DNA of 64,000 nt from UBA11740 sp049273695 (lineage in GTDB: Bacteria; Acidobacteriota; Blastocatellia; Pyrinomonadales; Pyrinomonadaceae). The stretch covers positions 1 through 64,000 of the forward strand of contig JBASRE010000058.1 of NCBI GenBank assembly GCA_049273695.1, in the 5' to 3' direction. A model generated the notes under the pieces. The model was not told where the DNA came from. It was given only the letters and a program-made list of their open reading frames with translations, and did not search any database. Positions 1 to 7,795 of this stretch are shown piece after piece (positions within the stretch are counted from its first letter, which is position 1; each line of letters begins with the position of its first letter). The position numbers and the translations under genes are program-made.

Positions 1-84
1 GGTGGCGGCGGCCAGGGTGGTGGCGGCGGCCAGGGTGGTGGCGGCGGTCAACAAGGTGGCGGCGGCGGCCAGGGTGGCAAGTAG
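1..84 (+). CDS. C-terminal end of a Gly/Gln-rich repeat protein (partial)
   Basis: Frame 1 reads 27 codons of almost pure glycine with regularly placed glutamines (units of about five Gly plus one or two Gln) and ends in Lys-stop (TAG at 82-84). The gene begins before the window, so only the tail is visible. Such tails occur on surface, adhesive or RNA-binding proteins; nothing here decides the function. A strong hairpin-plus-T-run follows 24 bases later, which supports this being a real gene end. Confidence 0.6.
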   Translation, partial: GGGGQGGGGGQGGGGGQQGGGGGQGGK

Positions 85-107
85 CTACCAGGCTTTTTGA
101 ATCGAAG

Positions 108-134
108 GGGTGAGTACCCTGACTCACCCTTTTT
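108..134 (+). terminator. Rho-independent terminator
   Basis: GGGTGAGT and ACTCACCC form a perfect 8-bp stem around a 6-base loop (108-129), followed directly by TTTTT (130-134). It sits just after the Gly-rich gene and before the ferritin-like gene. Confidence 0.85.
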
Positions 135-220
135 CCCGGCGCTTAACTTCTGAGCGTTAAGGCAAACTCACGACTCGCTTTCGGCAGTCAATCCAAAAAC
201 TAATTATCCAAGCAAACTTA

Positions 221-228
221 GAGGAGAA
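221..228 (+). promoter_or_regulatory. Ribosome binding site of the ferritin-like gene
   Basis: GAGGAGA lies a few bases before the ATG at 232 and fixes that start. Confidence 0.7.
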
Positions 229-231
229 CTC

Positions 232-855
232 ATGAATACGACCGAGTTGAATACAGCTCAAACCGTTGAGCTGCTTTATCAGGCGTTGGAGACCGAAAAG
301 GGTGGCGTCCAGATTTACACCACGGCGCTACGTTGCGCCACCAACAAAGACCTGCGTGAAGAGTGGAACGAATACCTCGAACAAACGAAAGCACACGTGC
401 AAGTTGTCTCAGAGGTGCTCAAATCCATGGATCTGCCACTGGACGCGGAAACTCCCGGGCGAAAGATCGTCCGTCACATCGGCGATTCACTGGTGAAGGC
501 GATGGAAATGGCATTGCGCGGGCCGGATCTGGCTGCGGCACAGATCGTCGCCGCGGAATGTGTGACGCTGGCCGAAACAAAGGACCACACAAATTGGGAA
601 CTCATCGGTGAGTTGGCTAAGAACTCCGGCGGCGAGATTGCGACGCTGCTTAAGGAAGCTCACGCGCAGGTGGAGCCTGAGGAAGACGAACATCTCTATC
701 ACACACAGGGATGGACCCGTGAGCTTTGGATCGAAAGCCTCGGCATGCCGGCAGTACTGCCGCCGCCTGAAGAAGTGAAGGACGTCAAGACCGCGATTGA
801 AGCGGCGCGAGCCAAAAAAACCCGAGCGACCAAAGCCCAGGCGAAGGCAGCCTAA
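232..855 (+). CDS. Ferritin-like helical protein with Lys/Ala-rich tail
   Basis: The 207-residue product is almost all helix. Glu and His residues are spaced as in ferritin-like di-iron four-helix proteins: E20/E22 in helix 1, E47/E50/H55 in helix 2, E109/E115/H119 in helix 3, and an EEDEH cluster at 150-154 in helix 4. From about residue 185 it becomes a Lys/Ala/Arg-rich tail. It lies 36 bp before a catalase in the same direction, so a joint role in peroxide or iron stress is likely. Its family is not certain; metal ligation is inferred from spacing only. The basic tail resembles those that attach some Dps-like proteins to DNA. Confidence 0.6.
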   Translation: MNTTELNTAQTVELLYQALETEKGGVQIYTTALRCATNKDLREEWNEYLEQTKAHVQVVSEVLKSMDLPLDAETPGRKIVRHIGDSLVKAMEMALRGPDLAAAQIVAAECVTLAETKDHTNWELIGELAKNSGGEIATLLKEAHAQVEPEEDEHLYHTQGWTRELWIESLGMPAVLPPPEEVKDVKTAIEAARAKKTRATKAQAKAA

Positions 856-891
856 CCATCATTACTGATCACACTTCACCGAAAGGGACCC

Positions 892-3108
892 ATGGCAGCG
901 AAAAAAGCAGCGAAGAAAAAGACAGGCGCGCCCCGCAAAAGCGCGATGTACGCAAAACTCAATCAGGGCAAGCCGCCTGACGATAACCTCAAGCGCATAG
1001 ATCTTCAGAAGAATATTGAAGACAGCGCCGGCGAGTTTCTCACCACCAATCAGGGCGTACGCATTAGCGACAATCAGAATTCATTGAAGGCGGGATCGCG
1101 TGGTCCGACTTTGATGGAAGATTTCATCTTCCGCGAAAAGATCACTCACTTCGATCACGAACGTATTCCCGAACGGGTGGTGCATGCTCGCGGATCCGCC
1201 GCGCACGGGTTCTTTCAGGTTTACGAACCCATGACTGAATACACGCGGGCCGACTTTCTGCAGGATCCGGCAGTGCAGACGCCGGTGTTTGTGCGCTTTT
1301 CAACGGTGGCCGGTTCGCGCGGCTCAACTGACCTGGCGCGCGACGTGCGCGGATTTGCGGTCAAGTTTTACACGCGTGAGGGCAACTATGATCTCGTCGG
1401 TAACAATATCCCCGTCTTTTTTATTCAGGACGCGATGAAGTTTCCGGATCTGGTCCACGCGGTGAAGCCAGAACCGCACAACGAGATTCCGCAAGCGGCA
1501 TCGGCTCACGATACTTTCTGGGATTTCATTTCCCTGATGCCTGAGTCAATGCACATGATTATGTGGGTGATGTCGGATCGGGCGATTCCGCGCAGCTTCC
1601 GCATGATGGAAGGCTTTGGCGTTCATACTTTCCGTTTTGTGAACGAAAAAGGCAAAGCGCGATTTGTGAAGTTTCATTGGAAGCCTTTGCTCGGTGTGCA
1701 CTCGGTTCTATGGGATGAAGCGCAGAAGATCTCCGGTAAAGATCCGGACTTTCATCGGCGCGATCTTTGGGAATCGATTGAGAGCGGCGACTTTCCCGAA
1801 TGGGAGCTGGGCATTCAAATCGTCGAAGAACGTGATGAGTTCAAATACGATTTCGATCTGCTCGATCCAACCAAGATAATTCCCGAAGAGCTGGTTCCGG
1901 TGCAGCGCATCGGCAAACTGACGCTCAACCGGAATCCGGAGAACTTCTTTGCGGAAACTGAGCAGGTTGCGTTTCATACCGCTAACATTGTTCCCGGCAT
2001 CGACTTCACGAACGATCCGCTGCTCCAGGGTCGGCTCTTTTCTTACCTCGACACGCAATTAATTCGATTAGGCGGTCCAAATTTTCACGAGCTTCCGATT
2101 AATCGCCCAATTGCGCCGCTGCACAACAATCAGCGCGACGGCTACATGCGGCAAACGATCAATCGCGGCCAGGCGGCGCACGAACCGAACAACACGCGTG
2201 GCGGTTGTCCGTTCCAGGCCGGCATGGACATGAGTGGCTTTACCAGTTTTGCCGAGAAGATTGATGCTCGAAAGATTCGCGAGCGCAGTCCAAGCTTCAC
2301 GGACCATTTCAGTCAGGCGACGCTGTTCTTTAACAGTCAGACTGAAACTGAAAAGATTCACATCATCCGCGCACTGCGGTTTGAGCTGGGCAAAGTCGAG
2401 ACACCGCCCATTCGTGAACGCATGTTGGGTTTGTTGGCGCACGTCGACAAGGGCTTGGCTGAGTCCGTGGCGCAAGGCCTTGGCCTCGCCGTCCCGCGCA
2501 AGCTTGAACAACCCCTAAACATGAGCGTGCCCGCCGACGCGGATCCGAAAAAGTTACAACCGAAGAAACTCATAGAATCAGTGGAGTCTTCGCCGGCACT
2601 GCGGCAGATTGATAATCCGAATTTTCCGGCCGACTCAGTCAAGACGCGAAAAATTGCGGTGCTGTTAGCGGATGGATTCGACGATCAATCGGTTGAAGAT
2701 TTCAATCAGGCTCTGTTGACCGCGGGCGCTGTTCCCAGGACTGTTGCGCCGCGGCTCGGCGTGGTAACCGGCGCCAACGGCAGGCAATTAAAAGTCGATT
2801 TCAGTTTTCTGACTGGCGCCTCGGTTTTGTTTGACGCGGTCTTTGTTGCCGACGGCGCTGCCAGCAACGAAGCTCTGGCGGCAGAACCCGACGCGCTGGA
2901 ATTTATTCAGGAAGCGTTCAAGCACCTCAAAACAATCGGCGCTAGCGGCGCCGGCGTCGAGTTCCTGCGCCTAGCTCTCGCAGAAAAGATGGATGGCGGC
3001 GACAAAGGTCTGATCATCGGGGATGACGGAAAGATTGCCGAATCTTTCATCGGGGCGGTCGCGCTTCACCGGCATTGGGAGCGCGAGCAGGTCACGTATC
3101 CAATCTAG
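892..3108 (+). CDS. katE: Large-subunit (HPII-type) haem catalase with C-terminal amidotransferase-like domain
   Basis: A 738-residue catalase, the usual length of the large clade, which disproportionates hydrogen peroxide. The catalytic His is H98 in VHARGSAAHG, the distal Asn is N171 in VGNNIPVFF, and the proximal haem Tyr is Y385 in RLFSYLDTQ. The C-terminal part (about 590-738) is the flavodoxin/DJ-1-like domain of HPII enzymes. The first 17 residues are Lys/Ala-rich (KKAAKKK), mirroring the basic tail of the upstream ferritin-like protein. An RBS (GAAAGGGA) sits before the ATG. The two genes probably form an operon for peroxide defence. Confidence 0.95.
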   Translation: MAAKKAAKKKTGAPRKSAMYAKLNQGKPPDDNLKRIDLQKNIEDSAGEFLTTNQGVRISDNQNSLKAGSRGPTLMEDFIFREKITHFDHERIPERVVHARGSAAHGFFQVYEPMTEYTRADFLQDPAVQTPVFVRFSTVAGSRGSTDLARDVRGFAVKFYTREGNYDLVGNNIPVFFIQDAMKFPDLVHAVKPEPHNEIPQAASAHDTFWDFISLMPESMHMIMWVMSDRAIPRSFRMMEGFGVHTFRFVNEKGKARFVKFHWKPLLGVHSVLWDEAQKISGKDPDFHRRDLWESIESGDFPEWELGIQIVEERDEFKYDFDLLDPTKIIPEELVPVQRIGKLTLNRNPENFFAETEQVAFHTANIVPGIDFTNDPLLQGRLFSYLDTQLIRLGGPNFHELPINRPIAPLHNNQRDGYMRQTINRGQAAHEPNNTRGGCPFQAGMDMSGFTSFAEKIDARKIRERSPSFTDHFSQATLFFNSQTETEKIHIIRALRFELGKVETPPIRERMLGLLAHVDKGLAESVAQGLGLAVPRKLEQPLNMSVPADADPKKLQPKKLIESVESSPALRQIDNPNFPADSVKTRKIAVLLADGFDDQSVEDFNQALLTAGAVPRTVAPRLGVVTGANGRQLKVDFSFLTGASVLFDAVFVADGAASNEALAAEPDALEFIQEAFKHLKTIGASGAGVEFLRLALAEKMDGGDKGLIIGDDGKIAESFIGAVALHRHWEREQVTYPI

Positions 3109-3164
3109 AAGCAACGAACCTCGCGCATGGATCTGCGTCAGCCGCGCGGCAGCGGCAGAATTCA

Positions 3165-3394
3165 CCGCGGGTAATCGCAGCGAGCGGAACCCGACGATCG
3201 CTCCTGCTTACCTGCGCGGCCGGACTGCCAAGCTGCCTCGCGCTTACTTTCATTGGGGCTCGGGAAATCCAATCGCCTATTTGTTCGATTACGTGGTGTT
3301 TGGGGGCGATACGGCGCCAGTCACGCGCGAAGTGCTTCGGCAAGCCGAACCCGGCGAAGAAAACCGGCCGGCAATTCACGTCGGAGGATATTAA
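3165..3394 (+). pseudogene. Possible 3' remnant of a small gene downstream of the catalase
   Basis: The gap 3109-3462 has no gene with a recognisable start. One frame ending at the TAA before 3395 reads like genuine protein near its end (HWGSGNPIAYLFDYV, then REVLRQAEPGEENRPAIH), but no ATG/GTG/TTG or RBS precedes it in frame outside the catalase gene. It may be the tail of a decayed gene. The product is not recognised, and chance coding is possible. Confidence 0.3.
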
Positions 3395-3462
3395 GTTGAT
3401 CACTCTCTCATTGAAGCGATAAAAGGCCACGCATAACAACCGAATTTTGTTGGAGACAAAAC

Positions 3463-3912
3463 ATGAGCACAGAGCAGCCCAGACCGACTCAAAAAGATTC
3501 CAGAGTAAAGTGGATCGGCATCATCGCGGGTATCGTGATCGCCGCATTTCTCATTGGTTTGGTGCCAATGTGGCTGAAGGCGCGGAGCGCTGCCGGCGAG
3601 CGCGACGCTGCGCAGCGTGAGTTGCGGCTCACCAAGCTCCAATTAACGCTGGCTTCAGCAAGCATTGACGCCCGGCGGGGCGAATATGAAGACGCCAGAC
3701 AGGCTGCCAGTGATTTCTTAACCGCACTCCATAATCAGGTGAACGGAACCGGCGGGGATTCAGACCTAACTTCACCGCAGCGAGACAGCCTCAAACCGCT
3801 GTTGAATGATCGAGACACCCTCATCACGCTCCTGGCACGAGGCGATCCCGCGTCCGCCGATCGTTTGTCGGATCTGTACGCTTCGTATCAAAAGACGATG
3901 GGAGGCAAGTGA
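3463..3912 (+). CDS. Small membrane-anchored protein with periplasmic helical domain
   Basis: 149 residues. A hydrophilic N-terminus of about 16 residues is followed by one transmembrane helix (about 17-37, IGIIAGIVIAAFLIG) and then a helical domain rich in Ala, Arg and Asp (about 42-149), which may form a coiled coil around residues 45-75. The start is supported by GGAG a few bases upstream. The family is not recognised. It stands alone between the catalase and the cassette-like region, with its own gap on each side. Confidence 0.6.
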   Translation: MSTEQPRPTQKDSRVKWIGIIAGIVIAAFLIGLVPMWLKARSAAGERDAAQRELRLTKLQLTLASASIDARRGEYEDARQAASDFLTALHNQVNGTGGDSDLTSPQRDSLKPLLNDRDTLITLLARGDPASADRLSDLYASYQKTMGGK

Positions 3913-3940
3913 CTTGCTAATCTCGGCGCGAGTTCGTCTC

Positions 3941-4049
3941 GTGTCAGAACCCGGAGCGGTAGCGATGGGATCATCCACTCACGTTACGCTCGCTTCCACC
4001 ACCCCACGCGGGCTGCCCGCCTGGCCCGGTCCGCTCGCCGTTCTGACAC
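3941..4049. repeat. Terminal-inverted-repeat element, copy 1
   Basis: A 109-bp element begins GTGTCAGAAC and ends GTTCTGACAC, a perfect 10-bp terminal inverted repeat. Its interior (CCGGAGCGGTAGCGATGGGA and CCACGCGGG) is nearly identical to copy 2 at 4988-5110. It has no coding capacity and looks like a MITE or REP-type unit. It directly abuts an attC-like site. Confidence 0.75.
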
Positions 4050-4055
4050 ACCGAT

Positions 4056-4155
4056 GCGCGCGAACGTCTGAGTTGATCGGCGCCGCGAAATAATTCATCC
4101 TTCAGCCTTCATCCTTGCAGTTCACGCTCCCGCCGCAACGATGTGTTGTGCGCGG
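4056..4155 (-). other. attC-like recombination site, downstream of the membrane-protein gene
   Basis: On the minus strand this starts with a GCACAAC-type inverse core followed by ACATCGTTGCGG, and ends with GATCAACTCAGAC followed by GTTCGCGC. The two ends are imperfect inverted repeats (AACGTCTGAGTTG against AACACATCGTTG) with an unpaired base in TTGAGTT/TC-GTT, the hallmark of integron attC sites. A CTTCATC-type repeat occupies its middle. It begins 15 bp past the stop of the 4171-4812 gene. Confidence 0.5.
4094..4119. repeat. CTTCATC heptamer repeat inside the attC-like site
   Basis: Three to four imperfect CTTCATC units ending in TTGCAG. The same word and the same TTGCA end recur at 57052-57084. 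Confidence 0.5.
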
Positions 4156-4170
4156 CGTGCTCGTATCGCC

Positions 4171-4812
4171 TCAGACTTTAGTTTCGTTCATGCGTTTGTG
4201 GTGCACATTTCCCTTGCGAGCGGACCTCGTCTCCCAAGAAATCAAAATGTGGAAAAGGATAAGCCATACGATACTGGTTAGAGATGCGACCGCCCCTGCA
4301 TGGGAGTAGCCTCTTAGCATGATGGCTAGACCTATCGCTAGGAAAACTGAACTGTAGATGACCGGCATTGATGCGCCGCGAAGGGCCCAAATGCGACCAA
4401 TCTGCCGAAAAGACCAGGTCAGGTATTTGTGATCGCCAGCCGCGTGCTCGACCGAAGCCAACGCGGGACGAGCCCGCGCCACATTCGCGGCGTCGTGCCA
4501 ACGAAGCATCACGCTCTCGCCGAGAGTTCGCTCTAGCCGAACCATGCGGACATAGAAATGGGTGTACTGGTCTCTCATGCTCGTGGTCGAGAGGTGCCAC
4601 TGCAAACACAGATAAAGCCCGATGAATGTTAAGAGGGCGACGACCCACGGAGATTGGACCGCCGAGACAACAAAGCCAACACCGGCAAGAAGAATTGAAG
4701 TCGCTGTGGCGTAAGCCCCAAAGGTAGCGAAGTAGTCTCGTAAGCAGACGGCGTAAAGTGTGTCGATGCGGGTGAGTTCTCTTTCAAGTTTCTCTCTTTC
4801 TTCCTTATCCAT
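4171..4812 (-). CDS. Four-TM membrane protein in a cassette-like unit
   Basis: 213 residues from the ATG at 4812, chosen because GAGGG precedes it; longer versions would read through the attC-like site and the repeat. The charged helical N-terminus (MDKEEREKLERELTRID) leads into two hydrophobic hairpins: roughly residues 27-45 and 50-68, then 137-156 and 164-182, with a helical cytoplasmic-type segment between. This 2+2 layout resembles small SLATT-like or DUF membrane proteins, but the family is not recognised. attC-like sites lie on both sides and the gene is oriented as a cassette gene would be (site after the stop). Probably accessory and horizontally acquired. Confidence 0.65.
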   Translation of the reverse strand: MDKEEREKLERELTRIDTLYAVCLRDYFATFGAYATATSILLAGVGFVVSAVQSPWVVALLTFIGLYLCLQWHLSTTSMRDQYTHFYVRMVRLERTLGESVMLRWHDAANVARARPALASVEHAAGDHKYLTWSFRQIGRIWALRGASMPVIYSSVFLAIGLAIMLRGYSHAGAVASLTSIVWLILFHILISWETRSARKGNVHHKRMNETKV

Positions 4813-4830
4813 CTGTCCCTCATCGGACGA

Positions 4831-4938
4831 GCGCATAACGTTTGAGTTGACCGGGCGGCGCGGCATCAAACCGCAATTCGAAATTACGAAATTACGTCGC
4901 TCTCGCCGCTCGCGTCCAACGATTTGTTCGAGCCCGCC
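4831..4938 (-). other. attC-like recombination site, upstream of the membrane-protein gene
   Basis: Minus-strand ends are CTCGAAC followed by AAATCGTTGGACGCG on the left and CCGGTCAACTCAAAC followed by GTTATGC on the right. Folded together, AACGTTTGAGTTGAC pairs with AACAAATCGTTGGAC with one bulged base, the classical attC stem pattern. It ends 19 bp before the cassette gene's ATG. Confidence 0.55.
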
Positions 4939-4987
4939 CTGATTGTAACGTGCTATTCGTTTGTCGTTAAGAGAAACGCGGCCAGCC

Positions 4988-5110
4988 GTGTCAGAACCCG
5001 GAGCGGTAGCGATGGGATCATCCACTCACATTGCGTTTGGATCGGGTCGCTACCACCACCCCACGCGGGTTGCCCGCGTGGGGACCCCGGTCCGCTCGCC
5101 GTTCTGACAC
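4988..5110. repeat. Terminal-inverted-repeat element, copy 2
   Basis: A 123-bp copy of the element at 3941-4049, with the same GTGTCAGAAC/GTTCTGACAC termini. An internal hairpin CCACGCGGG-TTG-CCCGCGTGG is better preserved here than in copy 1. Downstream bases 5111-5155 also match those after copy 1 (half of an attC-like site), so the duplication covers element plus site. Confidence 0.75.
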
Positions 5111-5155
5111 AACGGATGCGCGCGAACGGTTGAGTTGACGCGGCGTCGCGAATGG
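5111..5155 (-). other. Half attC-like site next to repeat copy 2
   Basis: Contains GCGCGAACGGTTGAGTTGAC, matching the right-hand half of the site at 4056-4155; the complementary left half is not found before the amidohydrolase stop. Confidence 0.4.
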
Positions 5156-5170
5156 GAGTGGCGCAATCCG

Positions 5171-6733
5171 CTAATCTTCCGGCAACGTTTTCATGCCCAC
5201 GCTGCGCACGACACGATCGCGGTAACGCCGGGCGTCGGCTTTGATGGTCTCTTCGTTTAGCGTCAGCAAGCGCCGGTCGCGCATGACGACGCGGCCTTCG
5301 ATGATGACAGTGCGCACGTCGTCGGCTTTGGTTGAGTAAACCAGATTTGAATAGATGTTGTAGAACGGCGTCTGATTAAGCTCGTTGAGATCGACCACTA
5401 CCAGGTCGGCGCGTTTGCCTTTCTCGATCGAACCGATTTCCTTCTCCAGGTGCAAAGCCCGCGCGCCGCGAATCGTCGCCATCTCAAAAGCTTCTTCCGC
5501 GGTCACCACTTTCGGATCGTTGCTGAACAGCTTGTGCAGCTTCGCGGCCGTGTCGATTTCTTCCCAAAGGCTCAGGTCGTGGTTCGATGCCGCGCCGTCA
5601 GTGCCCAAACCTACCGGCAGGTTCTCTTTCAGCATTTGCGGAACGGGAGCGACGCCGGAAGCCAGCTTCATGTTCGACTGCGGGTTATGAACCATGCCGA
5701 CGCCATGTTTCTTCAGCAGATTCAGCTCGTTCGCCATCGGCCAAACGACGTGCGCCGCGATAACGCGATTGCTCAGAAAACCAATCCGGTCGAGATAAAC
5801 AATTGGCGGTGCGCCCTTCGCCTTGATGCTGTCATCAACCTCACGCTTCGTTTCCGAAACGTGAATGACGATCGGACAGCCAAGACGATCGGAGAGTGCG
5901 CGCGCAGCTTTCAGATGATCTTCAGAAACTGTGTACGGCGCATGCGGCGCGATCGCGGGCACAATCAGGGCGTTCCCTTTCCATTTGTTCACAAAACGTT
6001 CGACGTAGGCGAGGCCTTCTTCGTATGTCTTGTTGTCGGCGACGGGAAAATCAATGACGGTTTCGCCCAGCACGCCGCGCACGCCGGCCTTGAACGTCTC
6101 GTCGGCGATCGCGTCTTCGAAATAGTACATGTCGCAGTAAGTTGTCGTGCCACCACGAATCATTTCGGCCAGGCCGAGACGCGTGCCGGCGCGCACGAAA
6201 TCTTCGGTGACGTTTTTCGCTTCCGCCGGAAAGATGTACTTGGTGAGCCAGTCCTGCAGGTCGAGATCATCGGCGATGCCGCGGAACAACGTCATCGGCA
6301 CATGCGTGTGGCCGTTGATCAGACCGGGAATAACGACCTTGTCCGTAGCGTTGATAACTTCACGAGCCGCGTAGTTGCGATCGATCTCGGCCGCGCGCCC
6401 GACGGCAACAATGCGCCCGCCTTTTACGGCCACGCCTCCGTTGTCGATGACGCGTCGCGAGCCGTCCATCGTGACGATGGTGCCGCCTCTGATGATTACG
6501 TCCACGTGGGTTTTCCTGCGCTGGGCAATCGCATGGATTGGCAGCAGAGACAATATAAGGAAAAGCGCCGTAGGCGCGAAATGTTTATAGCCCGCGAAGC
6601 CAAACAGCTTTGGTCGCTTCCGAGTTGGAGGAATTTCGATGCATCGAGATTCCTTCAACTCGCAGAAAACAGTTCGCAGACCTCGCCTTGCTGTAAACAT
6701 TTCGCCGCTCTGCGGCTCTTCGCTTGATTTCAT
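5171..6733 (-). CDS. mtaD: Amidohydrolase, MTA/SAH (or guanine/chlorohydrolase-type) deaminase
   Basis: 520 residues of the TrzN/AtzA/SsnA amidohydrolase group, which deaminates adenosine-type nucleosides or related bases. Metal-binding motifs are present: GHTHVP (HxH), VIHVSET, AAHVVW and GTDGAASN. It is the last gene of a nucleoside-salvage cluster, which favours 5-methylthioadenosine/S-adenosylhomocysteine as substrate. The first 70 residues are not enzyme: they include palindromic repeats and then a signal-peptide-like stretch (about 50-71, FLILSLLPIHAIAQ), suggesting export. The start at 6733 is 6 bp after the cdd stop; the true start could lie further in. Confidence 0.85.
   Translation of the reverse strand: MKSSEEPQSGEMFTARRGLRTVFCELKESRCIEIPPTRKRPKLFGFAGYKHFAPTALFLILSLLPIHAIAQRRKTHVDVIIRGGTIVTMDGSRRVIDNGGVAVKGGRIVAVGRAAEIDRNYAAREVINATDKVVIPGLINGHTHVPMTLFRGIADDLDLQDWLTKYIFPAEAKNVTEDFVRAGTRLGLAEMIRGGTTTYCDMYYFEDAIADETFKAGVRGVLGETVIDFPVADNKTYEEGLAYVERFVNKWKGNALIVPAIAPHAPYTVSEDHLKAARALSDRLGCPIVIHVSETKREVDDSIKAKGAPPIVYLDRIGFLSNRVIAAHVVWPMANELNLLKKHGVGMVHNPQSNMKLASGVAPVPQMLKENLPVGLGTDGAASNHDLSLWEEIDTAAKLHKLFSNDPKVVTAEEAFEMATIRGARALHLEKEIGSIEKGKRADLVVVDLNELNQTPFYNIYSNLVYSTKADDVRTVIIEGRVVMRDRRLLTLNEETIKADARRYRDRVVRSVGMKTLPED
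6562..6725. repeat. Composite palindromic repeat inside the 5' end of the amidohydrolase gene
   Basis: Centre 6622-6661 is a 40-nt palindrome: arms GAGTTGGAGGAATTTCGATG and CATCGAGATTCCTTCAACTC, pairing 18 of 20 with two G-T pairs. It is flanked by inverted copies of a second motif, GGCGCGAAATGTTTATAGC (about 6573-6592) and GTAAACATTTCGCCGC (about 6691-6706). The frame stays open across all of it. Confidence 0.7.
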
Positions 6734-6739
6734 TTCGAC

Positions 6740-7156
6740 CTACTTCTGCGGGCTGGAATTCTCGTTTAAGAACCTCGCATCAAAAGCGCGCGGCAAAAGG
6801 TCGGCGATGTCCACTTCCTGTCTCTGGCCGCGCAGATTCGCGAGCGTGATCTTCGCCTCCTTGCAATACTCCCAAATGATTTGCCGGCAGGTCCCGCACG
6901 GCGGCGTCAGTTGTTCGGTATCCACCACCACAACGAGATCGGTGAAGTCGCGCTCACACTCGGACAGAGCTTTCCAAATCGCCACACGCTCAGCGCACAC
7001 GGTCAGGCCGTAGCTCGCGCTCTCAATATTACAGCCGGTGTAGATCTTTCCTTCGGCAGTGCGCAGCGCCGCGCCTACGAGGAAGTTCGAAAACGGCGCT
7101 CGCGAACACAGCCGCGCGTCCGTCGCCACCTTGATCAAGTTTTCAGTTTCGCTCAA
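6740..7156 (-). CDS. cdd: Cytidine deaminase
   Basis: 138 residues, normal for the small homotetrameric enzyme that turns cytidine and deoxycytidine into uridine and deoxyuridine. Zinc and catalytic residues are in C54-A-E56 and P-C87-G-T-C90; the substrate-binding GCNIESASYGLT segment precedes them (about 41-52). The C-terminal tail after about residue 120 is less conserved. It lies between uridine kinase (15 bp upstream) and the amidohydrolase (6 bp downstream), so it is surely co-transcribed. Its product uridine can be phosphorylated by the neighbouring Udk or cleaved by the pyrimidine phosphorylase upstream. Confidence 0.95.
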   Translation of the reverse strand: MSETENLIKVATDARLCSRAPFSNFLVGAALRTAEGKIYTGCNIESASYGLTVCAERVAIWKALSECERDFTDLVVVVDTEQLTPPCGTCRQIIWEYCKEAKITLANLRGQRQEVDIADLLPRAFDARFLNENSSPQK

Positions 7157-7171
7157 ATCTGGCCTCCAACT

Positions 7172-7786
7172 TTAACGTCTCCTTGCCAGCCTCTCGCGAA
7201 TCTTTCCGCTAATCAAATCGACGCTCACAAGATTATGACCACCCTCGGGGATAATTACGTCGGCGAAACGCCGGGACGGTTCGACGAACTGCATGTGCAT
7301 CGGGCGCACCGTCGCCATGTACTGCTCGATCACCGAATCCAGCGTGCGCCCGCGCTCGGCGATGTCGCGGCCCAGACGGCGAATGAAACGAATGTCGTCC
7401 GGCGTATCGACGAAAACTTTGATGTCCATCTGCTCGAGCAGCCTGGGCTCGGCAAAGATCAGAATGCCTTCGACAATGACAATCGGCTTCGGCTCAACGC
7501 GGGTCGTCGCCGGCAAGCGCGTATGCGTCTTGAAATCGTAAATCGGCAGTTCGACTGGTTCGCCGGCACTCAGCTTCTTCAGGTGATTTACCAGCAGGTC
7601 GTTGTCGAGCGCGTCCGGATGATCGAAGTTCGCCGCATTGCGATAGTCGAGCGGCATGTCTTTCAAGTCGCGGTAGTAGAGATCCTGCTGAATGAAGACG
7701 ACTTCGTCAGCCCTAACCGATTCGAGAATGCGATTCGCGACCGTGGTCTTACCAGATCCAGTTCCGCCACAGATGCCGATGATCAT
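7172..7786 (-). CDS. udk: Uridine/cytidine kinase
   Basis: 204 residues. P-loop GGTGSGKTT at residues 7-15, followed by the uridine-kinase motifs DLYYRDLK and NFDHPDALD, and the lid segment with RFIRRLGRDIAERGR. It phosphorylates uridine and cytidine to UMP and CMP, giving direct entry of imported nucleosides into the nucleotide pool. Length and motif order are standard. It is separated from the purine phosphorylase by a 114-bp heptamer-array hairpin and followed 15 bp later by cdd. Confidence 0.95.
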   Translation of the reverse strand: MIIGICGGTGSGKTTVANRILESVRADEVVFIQQDLYYRDLKDMPLDYRNAANFDHPDALDNDLLVNHLKKLSAGEPVELPIYDFKTHTRLPATTRVEPKPIVIVEGILIFAEPRLLEQMDIKVFVDTPDDIRFIRRLGRDIAERGRTLDSVIEQYMATVRPMHMQFVEPSRRFADVIIPEGGHNLVSVDLISGKIRERLARRR

Positions 7787-7795
7787 AAAGAAATA

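Noticed and set aside
5450..6727. Long open frame (425 codons) opposite the amidohydrolase
   Set aside because: It is antisense to a clear enzyme and has no protein-like composition (Arg/His-rich shadow of a GC-biased gene).
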